Below are positions 36,435 through 44,616 of a stretch of DNA of 64,000 nt, in pieces; position 1 is the first letter of the stretch, and each line of letters starts with the position of its first letter. The position numbers were made by a program, and so were the translations under genes. Source of the stretch: Pseudomonas sp. TH41 (lineage in GTDB: Bacteria; Pseudomonadota; Gammaproteobacteria; Pseudomonadales; Pseudomonadaceae); the NCBI RefSeq assembly GCF_016650695.1, contig NZ_JAEKFH010000005.1, positions 992,001 to 1,056,000 of the forward strand, read 5' to 3'. The notes below the pieces were generated by a model, which did not search any database, was not told where the DNA came from, and worked only from the letters and a program-made list of their open reading frames with translations.

Positions 36435-38042
36435 TCAGTGCGCGCACGCGTGCTTGAGTTCGATCAGGGTCACGCCGTTGCGTTTGAAGCCGTGGCGCAA
36501 ATCGGTTTGCAGTTCCGCCAGACTCTGCGGCTGGCTCACGGTGCAACCGAACGCTCGGCCAAGCGCGGCGAAGTCCGGGTTGCGCGGCAACACGCCAATC
36601 GGCTCGATGTCCAGCCCGAGCATGTCGTCGCGAATCTGCCCCAACGCATCGTTGTTCCAGAGCAACACCACCAGCGGGCTGTCCAGCTCTTCAACGGCCG
36701 TCGCCAGTTCTTGCGCGGTGTAGAGAAAACCGCCGTCGCCCACCAACACCAACCCTGGCCGTTGCGGCGCGCCAAACTTGGCGCCGATGCCGGCGGGCAA
36801 GCCATACCCCAAGGTGCCGTAGCCGGTCGGGTGCAACCAACTGCGCGGTGCCAGGCTGTTGAAGGCGTAGTTGCCGGTGTAGGCCAGTTGGGTCATGTCG
36901 GTGCTGACGAACGCGTTGTCCGGCAGCTCGGCTTCGATGCGTTGAAGAATCGCTTGATGGATCGACTGCAACGGACCGTGGCCGGCCTTCACCGCTTCAC
37001 GCAATGTGGCGACGGCAGCGATGGCCGCACTGGCATCGCGTGGCGTGGGCGACAAACGCTCCAGCAGCGCAGCGAGGGTTTGCTGCGCATCGCCGTGCAA
37101 CGCCACCGCGCACGGGTAAAAGTCATTGAACTTGCGCGGATCAATGTCGACGCGCAGCAACTCGGCATTCAGCGGCAGGCGCTCACGCCAGAAATCGGTG
37201 TCGGCCATTTCGGTACCGACTGCCAGCACCACGTCGGCCTCGGCGATCAGGTTCCAGCCCGGCTCCACGCACAACGTCGAGCCGGCATTGAGCGGTGCAT
37301 CCGGCGCCAACAAGCCTTTCCCGGCGACGCTGGTGAACAGCGGCGCGGCCAGGCGGGTGCTGAGTTCGTGCAATGCGTGCTGCGCATTCAATGCGCCACC
37401 GCCGGCAATAATCATCGGCCGCTTGGCGCTTTGCAGCTTGGCCACGGCCTCCTCAAGTGCCGGGCTCGATGCCGGACCGCGCCCCGGACGACGCACCACG
37501 TCGTTGCTCCAGTCGCGGGTGACTTGCGCTGCCAGCACATCCAGCGGCACTGAAATATGCACCGGGCGCGGACGCTCACTGTCGAACACCGCGTAAGCGC
37601 GGGCGATCAGTTCGGGCAGATCCTCGGCGCTCAATGCGACCGCCGAGAATGCGGTGATCGGTGCGGTCATCGCGCGCTGATCCTGGGTTTCGTGCAGGCA
37701 GCCCCAACCCTTGCCGAGACTGGCGGTGTGGTTGACGCTGGAAATCACCAGCATCGGAATCGAGTCGGCATAGGCCTGGCCGATGCCGGTCGCGGCGTTG
37801 GTCACGCCAGGCCCGGTGATGATGAAGCACACGCCGGGTTTGCCACTGACGCGCGCATAGCCGTCGGCCATGAAACTGGCGCCTTGCTCGTGGCGCGTCA
37901 GGACATGGCGAATGCCGCTGCCGGGCAGGCCGCGATACAACTCCAGCGTGTGCACGCCGGGAATTCCGAACACGGTGTCGACGCCGTAGTTGGCCAGTAG
38001 ACGCACCAGGGCCTGGCCGCCGGTCAATGTCGTGGTTTGCAT
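36435..38042 (-). CDS. aruI: 2-ketoarginine decarboxylase (ThDP-dependent)
   Basis: 535 residues from ATG 38042, 8 bases after GAGG; a GTG two codons earlier is too close to that site. Acetolactate-synthase-type ThDP enzyme: GIPGVHTLELYRG and the catalytic Glu in LTRHEQGASFMADGYAR, and the cofactor motif GDGGFLYTAQELATA through VVLLWNN. The sequence agrees with AruI as I know it. It decarboxylates 2-ketoarginine to 4-guanidinobutyraldehyde. Located between the acyl-CoA synthetase (4 to 10 bp upstream) and aruH. Confidence 0.93.
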   Translation of the reverse strand: MQTTTLTGGQALVRLLANYGVDTVFGIPGVHTLELYRGLPGSGIRHVLTRHEQGASFMADGYARVSGKPGVCFIITGPGVTNAATGIGQAYADSIPMLVISSVNHTASLGKGWGCLHETQDQRAMTAPITAFSAVALSAEDLPELIARAYAVFDSERPRPVHISVPLDVLAAQVTRDWSNDVVRRPGRGPASSPALEEAVAKLQSAKRPMIIAGGGALNAQHALHELSTRLAAPLFTSVAGKGLLAPDAPLNAGSTLCVEPGWNLIAEADVVLAVGTEMADTDFWRERLPLNAELLRVDIDPRKFNDFYPCAVALHGDAQQTLAALLERLSPTPRDASAAIAAVATLREAVKAGHGPLQSIHQAILQRIEAELPDNAFVSTDMTQLAYTGNYAFNSLAPRSWLHPTGYGTLGYGLPAGIGAKFGAPQRPGLVLVGDGGFLYTAQELATAVEELDSPLVVLLWNNDALGQIRDDMLGLDIEPIGVLPRNPDFAALGRAFGCTVSQPQSLAELQTDLRHGFKRNGVTLIELKHACAH

Positions 38043-38052
38043 GTTCACATCC

Positions 38053-40152
38053 TCACTCGTGGCCGAGACGAATCAACGCGTCGACCGCAGTCGTGCCGTG
38101 GGCACCGACCAACAATGGGTTCACATCGAGTTCCAGCAGTTGCCCGGCGTTCTCGCAGGCGTAATCGGCCACCGCACGAATCGCCGCCACCAGGGCGTCA
38201 AGGTCCGCCGCTTCGCGACCGCGAAAGCCTTGCAACAACGTCGCACTGCGCAAGCTCAGCAACGCGGCGCGAATGGCGCCATCGGTGGTGGGCAGCAACA
38301 GGCTGCGGCTGTCCTTGAGCAGCTCCACCAGAATCCCGCCGGCACCGATGACCAACGCCAGGCCGAAGTCATTTTCACGCTTGATACCGACGATCAATTC
38401 AGCCAGCGGTGGCGTGGCCATGGGCTCCAGCAATACCTGATCGAACGGCACCTGCGGCGCGTAATCGGCAATGCTCGCGCGCATTTTTTCCAGTGCAGCG
38501 CTCAGGGCGGCGGCGTCCTTGAGATTCAGCGCCACGGCGCCGGCTTCGGTTTTGTGCGGCAGTTGCGTGCTGACCGCTTTCAGCACCAGCGGGTAACCCA
38601 GCGTGTTGGCGTCACTTAATGCGTTGTCTGGAGTACTCAACACGCCATTGGGTGTCGGCAGGCCAAAGGCACGCAGTGCCAGTTTGGATTCCCACTCGTT
38701 GAGCACGCGACCTTCACCTTCCAGTGCCTGCGGACACAACGGCACCAGCGCCGACTCGCCCAGCGCCAGCAGCGCCTGACGATTGCGCTGATAGCCAGCG
38801 ATTCGGCCCCAGGCGGCCAGTCCATCCTCAACCCCTTGCAGCGCCGCCACGCCTTGCGCGTGCAAACGTTCACGAGCATGAGCCGGCAGCAGTTCAGGGA
38901 AGGCCGAGGTGACAAATCCGGTCTTGCCGTGCCGCACCAGCGCAGCGCAGAACAATTCCAGCAGCAGGTCGCATTCCTTGCGTTCGCCGGTGAACTCTGA
39001 CGGGTAATCGAGCACCAGCATCGCCGCATCGGCTTCGGTGCGCAGCGCGCTGTCGAGCATGCGGTTCAAGGCGTCGCCGTCGCCCCAGATCGCCGTGGTG
39101 AAATCCAGCGGATTGACCAGGTTGGCGTAGCTCGGCAGTACTTGGGCGAGCTCGCTGCGCTGACCTTCATCGAGTTTCGGCAAGCCCAGGTCGTTGCATT
39201 CGGCATAGTCGGCAATCAATCCGGCATCACCGCCGGAACAGGCCAGCGCGATCAGGCTGTTGCCCGCCGGCAGCTTGCCGCACGCCGCCGCCTTGAGGGT
39301 TTCGACAAAGCTCACCGGACCACTGACGCGGATTACCCCAAGGCGCGCAAACAGACTGTCGTACAACGCATCGGAACCGGACAGCGAACTGGTGTGACTG
39401 ATCGCCAGTTCGGCGCCGATCTGCGACACGCCGGTTTTCAAGGCGATGATCGGAATGCCCTTCTCCAGCGCCTTGTGCGCGGCGCGGGCAAAACCCGGCA
39501 CGTTTTTCAGGCCTTCGAGGTGCAAGCCGATGGCGGTGACGCGAGGCTCGTCGAGCAGCACGTCCATCAATTCGGCGATGCCCAGTTGCGCCTGATTGCC
39601 GACCGATGCCATGTAGGCCACCGGCAGCGAGCGGTCGCTCATGGACACGTTGTAGGCGAAGTTGCCGCTCTGGGTCAGGACGGCGACGCCCTTCTCCACC
39701 GACTTGCCGCCGTGAGCCACCGGCCACAGCGCCGAGCTGTGCAGATAGTCCAGAACGCCGTAGCAATTGGGGCCGAGCAACGCCATGTGGCCGGCCGCCT
39801 TGAGTAACTGTTGCTGCAAGGCCTGACCTTCGTCGCCCGTCTCGGCAAATCCCGAGGCGTAGCAGATCGCCCCGCCCGCGTCCTTTGCCGCCAGTTCGGC
39901 GACGCAGGTCAGGGTCAGTTCACGGTTGGTCGCGATAAACACCGCGTCCGGGCCGCACGGCAGCTCGGCGACGCTGCGCACGCACGGCACGCCTTCGAGG
40001 CTTTCGTGCTGCGGGTTGACCAGCCACATCTGCCCAAGGTATCCGCCCTCGGCGCAACGCTTGAGTGCCCGGGCCATGCTGCGGCCACCGACAAACGCCA
40101 AGTGGCGCGGCGCGAGCAGGCGTTTGAGGTTGTCACGAATCGTCTGCGACAT
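38053..40152 (-). CDS. acyl-CoA synthetase, ADP-forming type (acetate-CoA ligase family)
   Basis: 699 residues: an N-terminal CoA-binding Rossmann domain (LLAPRHLAFVGGRSMARAL and LLGPNCYGVLDYL), succinyl-CoA-ligase-like middle domains with the phospho-His loop in AISHTSSLSGSDALYDSLF, and a C-terminal ATP-grasp half (LALRAFGLPTPNG, GYPLVLKAVSTQLPHKTEAG). Single-chain ACD enzymes make acyl-CoA from an acid with ATP. In this operon a natural acid would be 4-guanidinobutyrate or a derivative (inference). GGAGA precedes the ATG. Confidence 0.85.
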   Translation of the reverse strand: MSQTIRDNLKRLLAPRHLAFVGGRSMARALKRCAEGGYLGQMWLVNPQHESLEGVPCVRSVAELPCGPDAVFIATNRELTLTCVAELAAKDAGGAICYASGFAETGDEGQALQQQLLKAAGHMALLGPNCYGVLDYLHSSALWPVAHGGKSVEKGVAVLTQSGNFAYNVSMSDRSLPVAYMASVGNQAQLGIAELMDVLLDEPRVTAIGLHLEGLKNVPGFARAAHKALEKGIPIIALKTGVSQIGAELAISHTSSLSGSDALYDSLFARLGVIRVSGPVSFVETLKAAACGKLPAGNSLIALACSGGDAGLIADYAECNDLGLPKLDEGQRSELAQVLPSYANLVNPLDFTTAIWGDGDALNRMLDSALRTEADAAMLVLDYPSEFTGERKECDLLLELFCAALVRHGKTGFVTSAFPELLPAHARERLHAQGVAALQGVEDGLAAWGRIAGYQRNRQALLALGESALVPLCPQALEGEGRVLNEWESKLALRAFGLPTPNGVLSTPDNALSDANTLGYPLVLKAVSTQLPHKTEAGAVALNLKDAAALSAALEKMRASIADYAPQVPFDQVLLEPMATPPLAELIVGIKRENDFGLALVIGAGGILVELLKDSRSLLLPTTDGAIRAALLSLRSATLLQGFRGREAADLDALVAAIRAVADYACENAGQLLELDVNPLLVGAHGTTAVDALIRLGHE

Positions 40153-40170
40153 GCGTATTCTCCAGGCTGA

Positions 40171-41331
40171 TCAGCGCAGCAACGGCCGCAGCAATTCGCG
40201 GGAAATGATGTGGCGCTGGATCTCCGAGGTGCCTTCCCAGACGCGCTCGATCCGAGCGTTACGCCAGATGCGTTCCACCGGGCATTCGTCCATCAGGCCC
40301 ATGCCGCCAAAGATCTGCACCGCTTCATCGGCCACTTTGCCGAGCACTTCACTGGCGAACAGTTTGGCCATGCCGGCCTCGCCATCGGTCATGCTGCCCT
40401 GGTCCATTTTCCAGGCGGTGTGCAAGGTCAGCAGTTCGGCCGCGCGGATCTGCGTGACCATGTCCGCGAGCTTGAACGAGATGCCTTGATAGGTGCCGAT
40501 TGGCTGGCCGAACTGCTTGCGATCCGCCGCCCATTGCAGCGATACGTCGAGCGCACGTTGCGCCTGACCGACGCAGTTGGCCGCCACCATGACGCGTCCG
40601 GCGGTGAGCCAGGCGTTGGCCACTTCCCAGCCCTTGCCGACTTCACCCAGCACTTTTGATGCCGGGACACGGCAGTCGTCGAAGAACATTTCGTAGGTGT
40701 GATAACCGCGATTGCTCACACACTTCGGACCACGGCGGATGGTCATGCCCGGCGTGTCGCGATCCACCAGGAACGAGGTCACGGCGTTGCGCTTGCGGCC
40801 GTTGTGCTCGTAGGTGTCGGTGACCGCGAAGACAATGGCGAAATCGGCGTGCCCGGCATGGCTGATGAAGTGTTTGCTGCCATTCAGAACAAAGTCGTCA
40901 CCCTCGCGCACGGCGCGGGTCTTGATCGCGTTGGCATCGGAACCGGCGCCCGGTTCGGTGAGCGCAAAGCAATCGATCTTCTCGCCCTGGATGCACGGCA
41001 GCAGGTAGTCGTTGATCTGATCCCCGGTGCAGGCCATGAGGATTTTCGACGGCCGTGCGACGAACACATGCAGCGCCCATGACACCTTGGACAGCTCACG
41101 TTCGATCAGCGCCTGGGACAGGTAATCCAGACCACCACCGCCCACTTCTTCAGGCATGTTGAAGGCATAGAAACCCGCCGCAATCGCCTTGCCGCGAATC
41201 TGCGCGGCCAGCTCCGGGGAGACTTCGTCAGCGCGATCGACCGCTTCCTCATGGGGCAGCAGTTCCTTGGCGACAAAGCTGCGTACCGCGTCCACCAACA
41301 TTTCTTGTTCTTGGGTCAGTTGGAAATTCAT
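40171..41331 (-). CDS. acyl-CoA dehydrogenase
   Basis: 386 residues. FALTEPGAGSDANAIKT (flavin/substrate loop, about residue 130), ISHAGHADFAIVFAVTD, GPKCVSNRGYHTYEMFFDDCRVP and the C-terminal RVWEGTSEIQRHIISREL with the probable catalytic Glu at about 366. FAD enzyme that makes a trans-2-enoyl-CoA. 18 bp separate it from the acyl-CoA synthetase gene. Confidence 0.92.
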   Translation of the reverse strand: MNFQLTQEQEMLVDAVRSFVAKELLPHEEAVDRADEVSPELAAQIRGKAIAAGFYAFNMPEEVGGGGLDYLSQALIERELSKVSWALHVFVARPSKILMACTGDQINDYLLPCIQGEKIDCFALTEPGAGSDANAIKTRAVREGDDFVLNGSKHFISHAGHADFAIVFAVTDTYEHNGRKRNAVTSFLVDRDTPGMTIRRGPKCVSNRGYHTYEMFFDDCRVPASKVLGEVGKGWEVANAWLTAGRVMVAANCVGQAQRALDVSLQWAADRKQFGQPIGTYQGISFKLADMVTQIRAAELLTLHTAWKMDQGSMTDGEAGMAKLFASEVLGKVADEAVQIFGGMGLMDECPVERIWRNARIERVWEGTSEIQRHIISRELLRPLLR

Positions 41332-41382
41332 GGTGCTACCTGTTGTTCGTTCACGGGTTAGAGGTGCGTGGCAACTGCGGGC

Positions 41383-42174
41383 TTATTGGCCGACAAACCG
41401 TGCCGGGCGTTTTTCGATGGAGGCGCGCAAGGCTTCGGCGCCGTCTTCGCTGCGACCACAGAGCAGACCCGCGGCCAGTTCGGCTTGCAGTTGTTCCGGC
41501 AGGCTGCGCTCGGCGCCTTCGCGCATGAGTTTCTTGGTCTGGGCGAAGGCGAACGTCGGGCCGTTGGCCAGGCGCGTGGCCAGTTCAGTGGTCACCTCGA
41601 GCAGTTGCTCATCGGCGCAAACTTCGCCGACAAGGCCGGCGGCCAAGGCCCGGTCCGCGCCCCACAACTCATCGAGAAACAGCAAGCGCTTGGCCTGTTC
41701 GGTGCCGATCAGCTGTGGCAAATGCCAACTGGCACCGGCGTCCGGCGAGTACGCCATGCTGGTGTAGCCGGCCTTGAACCGTGCCGATTGACCCGCGATG
41801 CGCAGGTCGCAGCACAGCGTCAGGTCCATCCCGGCGCCAACCGCGGTGCCGTTGATTGCAGCGATGGTGGGTTTTTCCAGGCTGTACAAGCGGCTCATCA
41901 AGGCGTGGGCGGTTTCGGTCCAACCGTAGGTTTCCAGAGCGCCACGGGCTTCGGCTTCGGCCCACTCGGCCAAGTCTGCGCCAGAGCAGAAACTGCGACC
42001 GCTGCCGGTCAGCACCACGACCCGAACGGCGGGATCGGCGTTGAAGTCGTCAAGCAAGGCGTGGAGGTTTTTCAGGGTCGGGATGTCCAGCGCATTGCGC
42101 TGAGCGGTGCGATTGAGGGTGATCCAGGCAATACCGGCTTCGACCTGACTGAGCAGAGAAGATTGAGTAGTCAT
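41383..42174 (-). CDS. enoyl-CoA hydratase/isomerase family protein
   Basis: 263 residues, crotonase fold: CSGADLAEWAEAEARG, AAINGTAVGAGMDLTLCCDLRIA with the oxyanion loop. The two catalytic Glu of classical hydratases are not clearly in place (GAGMDLTLC has Asp at the first site and SPDAGASWHL has Asp near the second), as in PaaG-like isomerases, so isomerase or other chemistry is possible. First gene of the six-gene aru-CoA run. Confidence 0.88.
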   Translation of the reverse strand: MTTQSSLLSQVEAGIAWITLNRTAQRNALDIPTLKNLHALLDDFNADPAVRVVVLTGSGRSFCSGADLAEWAEAEARGALETYGWTETAHALMSRLYSLEKPTIAAINGTAVGAGMDLTLCCDLRIAGQSARFKAGYTSMAYSPDAGASWHLPQLIGTEQAKRLLFLDELWGADRALAAGLVGEVCADEQLLEVTTELATRLANGPTFAFAQTKKLMREGAERSLPEQLQAELAAGLLCGRSEDGAEALRASIEKRPARFVGQ

Positions 42175-42226
42175 GCGAATCCTCGAATTATTGTGTTTGG
42201 CGTGAGGTGATGCGACTTGAGGCCAT

Positions 42227-42244
42227 ACTAAACGAGTGTTCAGT
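42227..42244. promoter_or_regulatory. candidate TetR-type operator of the aru-CoA operon
   Basis: ACTAAAC GAGT GTTCAGT is an 18-bp palindrome with one mismatch, 53 to 70 bp before the enoyl-CoA hydratase start. It resembles the GAAC/GTTC-centred operators of TetR regulators that control acyl-CoA pathways. No such regulator is adjacent; the nearest TetR gene is at 48461. Confidence 0.4.
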
Positions 42245-42266
42245 AAGGCGGCAATCGGTGATCTCT

Positions 42267-42360
42267 AAGGCTGTAACAGCTTAAAATCGAAGCTATGTTG
42301 TTGGTTTTAAACGGTTTATTTCTTTTACGGGGGAATATAGGGGAAAGGCTGTTACAACTT
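42267..42360. promoter_or_regulatory. repeated 16-bp element upstream of the aru-CoA operon
   Basis: AAGGCTGTAACAGCTT (42267-42282; its core GCTGTAACAGC is palindromic) and AAGGCTGTTACAACTT (42345-42360) differ at two bases and start 78 bp apart. They may bind an activator; AruR or a TyrR-like protein are candidates. Confidence 0.35.
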
Positions 42361-42420
42361 TGAACAACTGGGTACAGGATGGTTTTTTTGGGGGGTTGGG
42401 GGGCATATCCATTTCATTGG

Positions 42421-42966
42421 TAGCGGCCGCTGGCGGTTTCGCTTTTACAGCGAGTCACTTTCGAAAAGCCGGAATGCCAGCCCAGACGAAAGTAACCAAA
42501 GCGCTTCTGCCCCTTTCGTTCGGTGCCTCGCCTAGGCTCGGCATGCCATAACGAAGGCATTGCTCGGGGAAAGGGGCGGCAGATCTGAAGCCGAAGTAAA
42601 GCAACGGCAACGGCAAGATCGGCTCCTTGTATGTGGACCGAGGTAGGAGCGAGCTTGCTCGCGAAGGACGTTAACGATAACGCGTTCTTCCTGAATAAAC
42701 GCGTCGTTCTCAAGTCCATCGCGAGCAAGCTCGCTCCTACAGTGGATATTGGATCGGCGTGGAGCTTTTGCTTTTCACCACTCATCAGGCCGAGCGTTAG
42801 CTCGCCTTCAGCTTTTGATCTTGAGGCACCGCCCCCTCGAGGGCATGCCGAGCCACAGCGAGGCACCGAACGAAAGGGACAGAAGCGCTTTGGTTACTTT
42901 CGTCTGGGCCGGCATTCCGGCTTTTCGAAAGTGACTCGCTGTAAAAGCGAAACCAATAGCGGCCGC
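42421..42966. repeat. long inverted repeat (about 125-bp arms) enclosing a REP
   Basis: Left arm 42421-42547 and right arm 42842-42966 are near-perfect complements: TAGCGGCCGCTGGCGGTTTC against GAAACCAATAGCGGCCGC at the outer ends, GGCATGCC at the inner ends. The arm core with CGAAAGTAACCAAAGCGCTT is a repeat I know from many Pseudomonas genomes. The spacer carries the REP at 42643-42741. Confidence 0.85.
42643..42741. repeat. REP-type inverted repeat nested in the long inverted repeat
   Basis: GTAGGAGCGAGCTTGCTCGC with its complement. The spacer holds GTTAACGATAACGCG, also found in the REP at 54669, where the two spacers are in opposite orientation. Confidence 0.85.
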
Positions 42967-43007
42967 ACCCAAAAAAAAGGATATCCCCCCTATCAAATCG
43001 CTTACAC

Positions 43008-44420
43008 CTAAACCCCAGACAAACCAGGTGCCAAATCCGCCTGACGCTTACGGTGAATCAGAAAATAAGCCCCATAACACACCGCAATAAACCCAAACCC
43101 CCAATACAGAGAAGGACGCTGAGTCTCATCCAGCGCAAGAAACACAAACAATGAGCAGCACAACGCAATGCACGTCAGCGGCAACAGCGGAAACCACGGC
43201 GCCCGGTATTTCAAGTCGCTGAGCTTGCCGCCATCACGCAGGTAAGCCTTACGGAATTTGTACTGCGCCAACGCGATAACAATCCAGGTCACCGTGCCCG
43301 ACATCCCGCTCACCGCCATCAACACCATGAACAGCGTGTCCGCCGCGACAAAACTGGTCATCAGCGACACCAGCGCAAAACACAAGGTAATGCTCAGAGC
43401 CCGCAATGGAACGCCACGCTTGCTTAATGGTGACAGGCTTTTCGGCGCCATGCCGGTCTTCGACATGGCCCACAGAATACGCGTCGAGGCGTACAGCCCG
43501 GAGTTACCCACCGACAGAATCGCCGTGAGAATCACGAAGTTCATCAGGTCGGCGGCGTAGGGAATGCCGACCATGTCGAACACCTGCACGAACGGACTTT
43601 CCATCAGCCCGGCCTGCTGCCACGGCACGATCGCCGACAACACGACGATCGCCAGCACATAGAAAATCAACACACGAAACACCACATTGCGAACCGCGCG
43701 CGGAATGCTTTTTTCCGGCTGATCGGTTTCGCCAGCTGCCACCCCCATGATCTCGCAACCCTGGAAGGCGTAGACCACGGTCATCATCACCGCGAACACC
43801 GCCGACAGTCCGTTGGGAAACAACGAGTCGCCGATCAGGTTGCTCATCATCGGCGCCGGCGCACCGCTGTTCAGCGGGATAGCACCGAAAATCACCAAAA
43901 CACCGACCACGATGAAACCGAGAATCGCCGCGACCTTGATCCCGGAGAACCAGTATTCCGCCTCACCGAAGGCCCGGGTCGCCAACGCATTCAGGCCGAA
44001 CAACACCACCACGAACAGCGCGGACCAATACCAGATGGGAATCGTAGGGAACCATCTCACCATCAACATGCCCGCCGCCGTGAATTCCAGACCCACGGTG
44101 GTCGCCCAGCTCATCCAGTACACCCAACCGATCATGAAGCCGGTGGCCGGTCCGATGAATTTGGTGGCATGGGTTTGAAACGAACCGGATACCGGCATCT
44201 GCACGGACAATTCGCCGAGACATACCATCACCAGATACATCAGGAAACCGGCGACCAGGTAGGCCAGAATCGCCCCCACCGGCCCGCCTTGGTTGATCGT
44301 CACGCCGGAGCCCATAAACAGCCCGGTGCCGATCACGCCGCCCAGCGACAACATGAAAATGTGCCGGCTTTTCAGGGCGCGGGTCAGTTGGATGCCTTTT
44401 TGTTCGGTAGTGTCGTTCAT
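43008..44420 (-). CDS. amino acid permease (APC superfamily) of the aru locus
   Basis: 470 residues, 12 hydrophobic spans. LKSRHIFMLSLGGVIGTGLFMGSG in the first span and GELSVQMPVSGSFQTHATKF are the amino acid permease signatures of the AAT/GabP group. The position between aruS and the aru-CoA operon suggests arginine or a guanidino acid as cargo. Its start is preceded only nine bases earlier by the stop of a 19-codon leader ORF, and its ribosome binding site (GAGG) lies inside a hairpin. Confidence 0.88.
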   Translation of the reverse strand: MNDTTEQKGIQLTRALKSRHIFMLSLGGVIGTGLFMGSGVTINQGGPVGAILAYLVAGFLMYLVMVCLGELSVQMPVSGSFQTHATKFIGPATGFMIGWVYWMSWATTVGLEFTAAGMLMVRWFPTIPIWYWSALFVVVLFGLNALATRAFGEAEYWFSGIKVAAILGFIVVGVLVIFGAIPLNSGAPAPMMSNLIGDSLFPNGLSAVFAVMMTVVYAFQGCEIMGVAAGETDQPEKSIPRAVRNVVFRVLIFYVLAIVVLSAIVPWQQAGLMESPFVQVFDMVGIPYAADLMNFVILTAILSVGNSGLYASTRILWAMSKTGMAPKSLSPLSKRGVPLRALSITLCFALVSLMTSFVAADTLFMVLMAVSGMSGTVTWIVIALAQYKFRKAYLRDGGKLSDLKYRAPWFPLLPLTCIALCCSLFVFLALDETQRPSLYWGFGFIAVCYGAYFLIHRKRQADLAPGLSGV

Positions 44421-44423
44421 GTC

Positions 44424-44449
44424 CGCACCTCAGTAGTCAGCGAGGTGCG
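44424..44449 (-). promoter_or_regulatory. hairpin sequestering the permease ribosome binding site
   Basis: Minus strand: CGCACCTC, loop GCTGACTACT, GAGGTGCG, an 8-bp perfect stem. The 3' arm contains the GAGG Shine-Dalgarno sequence of the permease start at 44420. The 5' arm lies in codons 14-16 of the leader ORF, so a ribosome on the leader would open the hairpin. Confidence 0.65.
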
Positions 44450-44489
44450 CGGCATGGCGCAGGGAAGGATGAGCTTTACGGCCGTTCAT
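44430..44489 (-). CDS. 19-codon leader ORF upstream of the amino acid permease
   Basis: MNGRKAHPSLRHAAHLADY, then TGA. A good ribosome binding site (GGAG, 9 bases before ATG) precedes it. The stop codon overlaps the permease Shine-Dalgarno, TGAGG, and the permease ATG follows nine bases after. With three His and two Arg in 19 residues it could sense charged tRNA or ribosome arrest, or simply couple translation. Too short for standard ORF calling; coding status is inferred from the signals, not from homology. Confidence 0.55.
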   Translation of the reverse strand: MNGRKAHPSLRHAAHLADY

Positions 44490-44587
44490 TATTATTATCT
44501 CCAATAAGCTTCGAAGACCGCGCTTGTGGCGGTTGCGTCGATTATTGGAAGACCATGTAAGGTCCCGTTGACCGTAAAGATCGAAGT

Positions 44588-44616
44588 TGTAAAAAGTCGT
44601 AACGAACTTGTACGTC
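44588..44616. promoter_or_regulatory. candidate AruR box: tandem direct repeats
   Basis: GTTGTAA (44588), GTCGTAA (44598) and CTTGTAC (44609) follow each other at 10 and 11 bp spacing, the geometry bound by OmpR-family response regulators. It lies about 100 bp upstream of the leader ORF of the permease. AruR is encoded 3 kb away. The binding is not tested. Confidence 0.4.

Larger units (their letters stand above)
42175..43007. other. 833-bp intergenic region upstream of the aru-CoA operon
   Basis: Next to the enoyl-CoA hydratase start it holds a palindrome (42227-42244) and two near-identical 16-bp elements (42267-42282 and 42345-42360). The distal half is a long inverted repeat (42421-42966) that encloses a REP repeat. 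No credible coding frame; the short frames here are parts of the repeat. Confidence 0.75.

Noticed and set aside
42360..42551. 63-codon ORF MNNWVQDGFFGGLGG inside the long inverted repeat
   Set aside because: It is made of repeat arm sequence, and the matching ORF is found in the other arm; typical spurious call.
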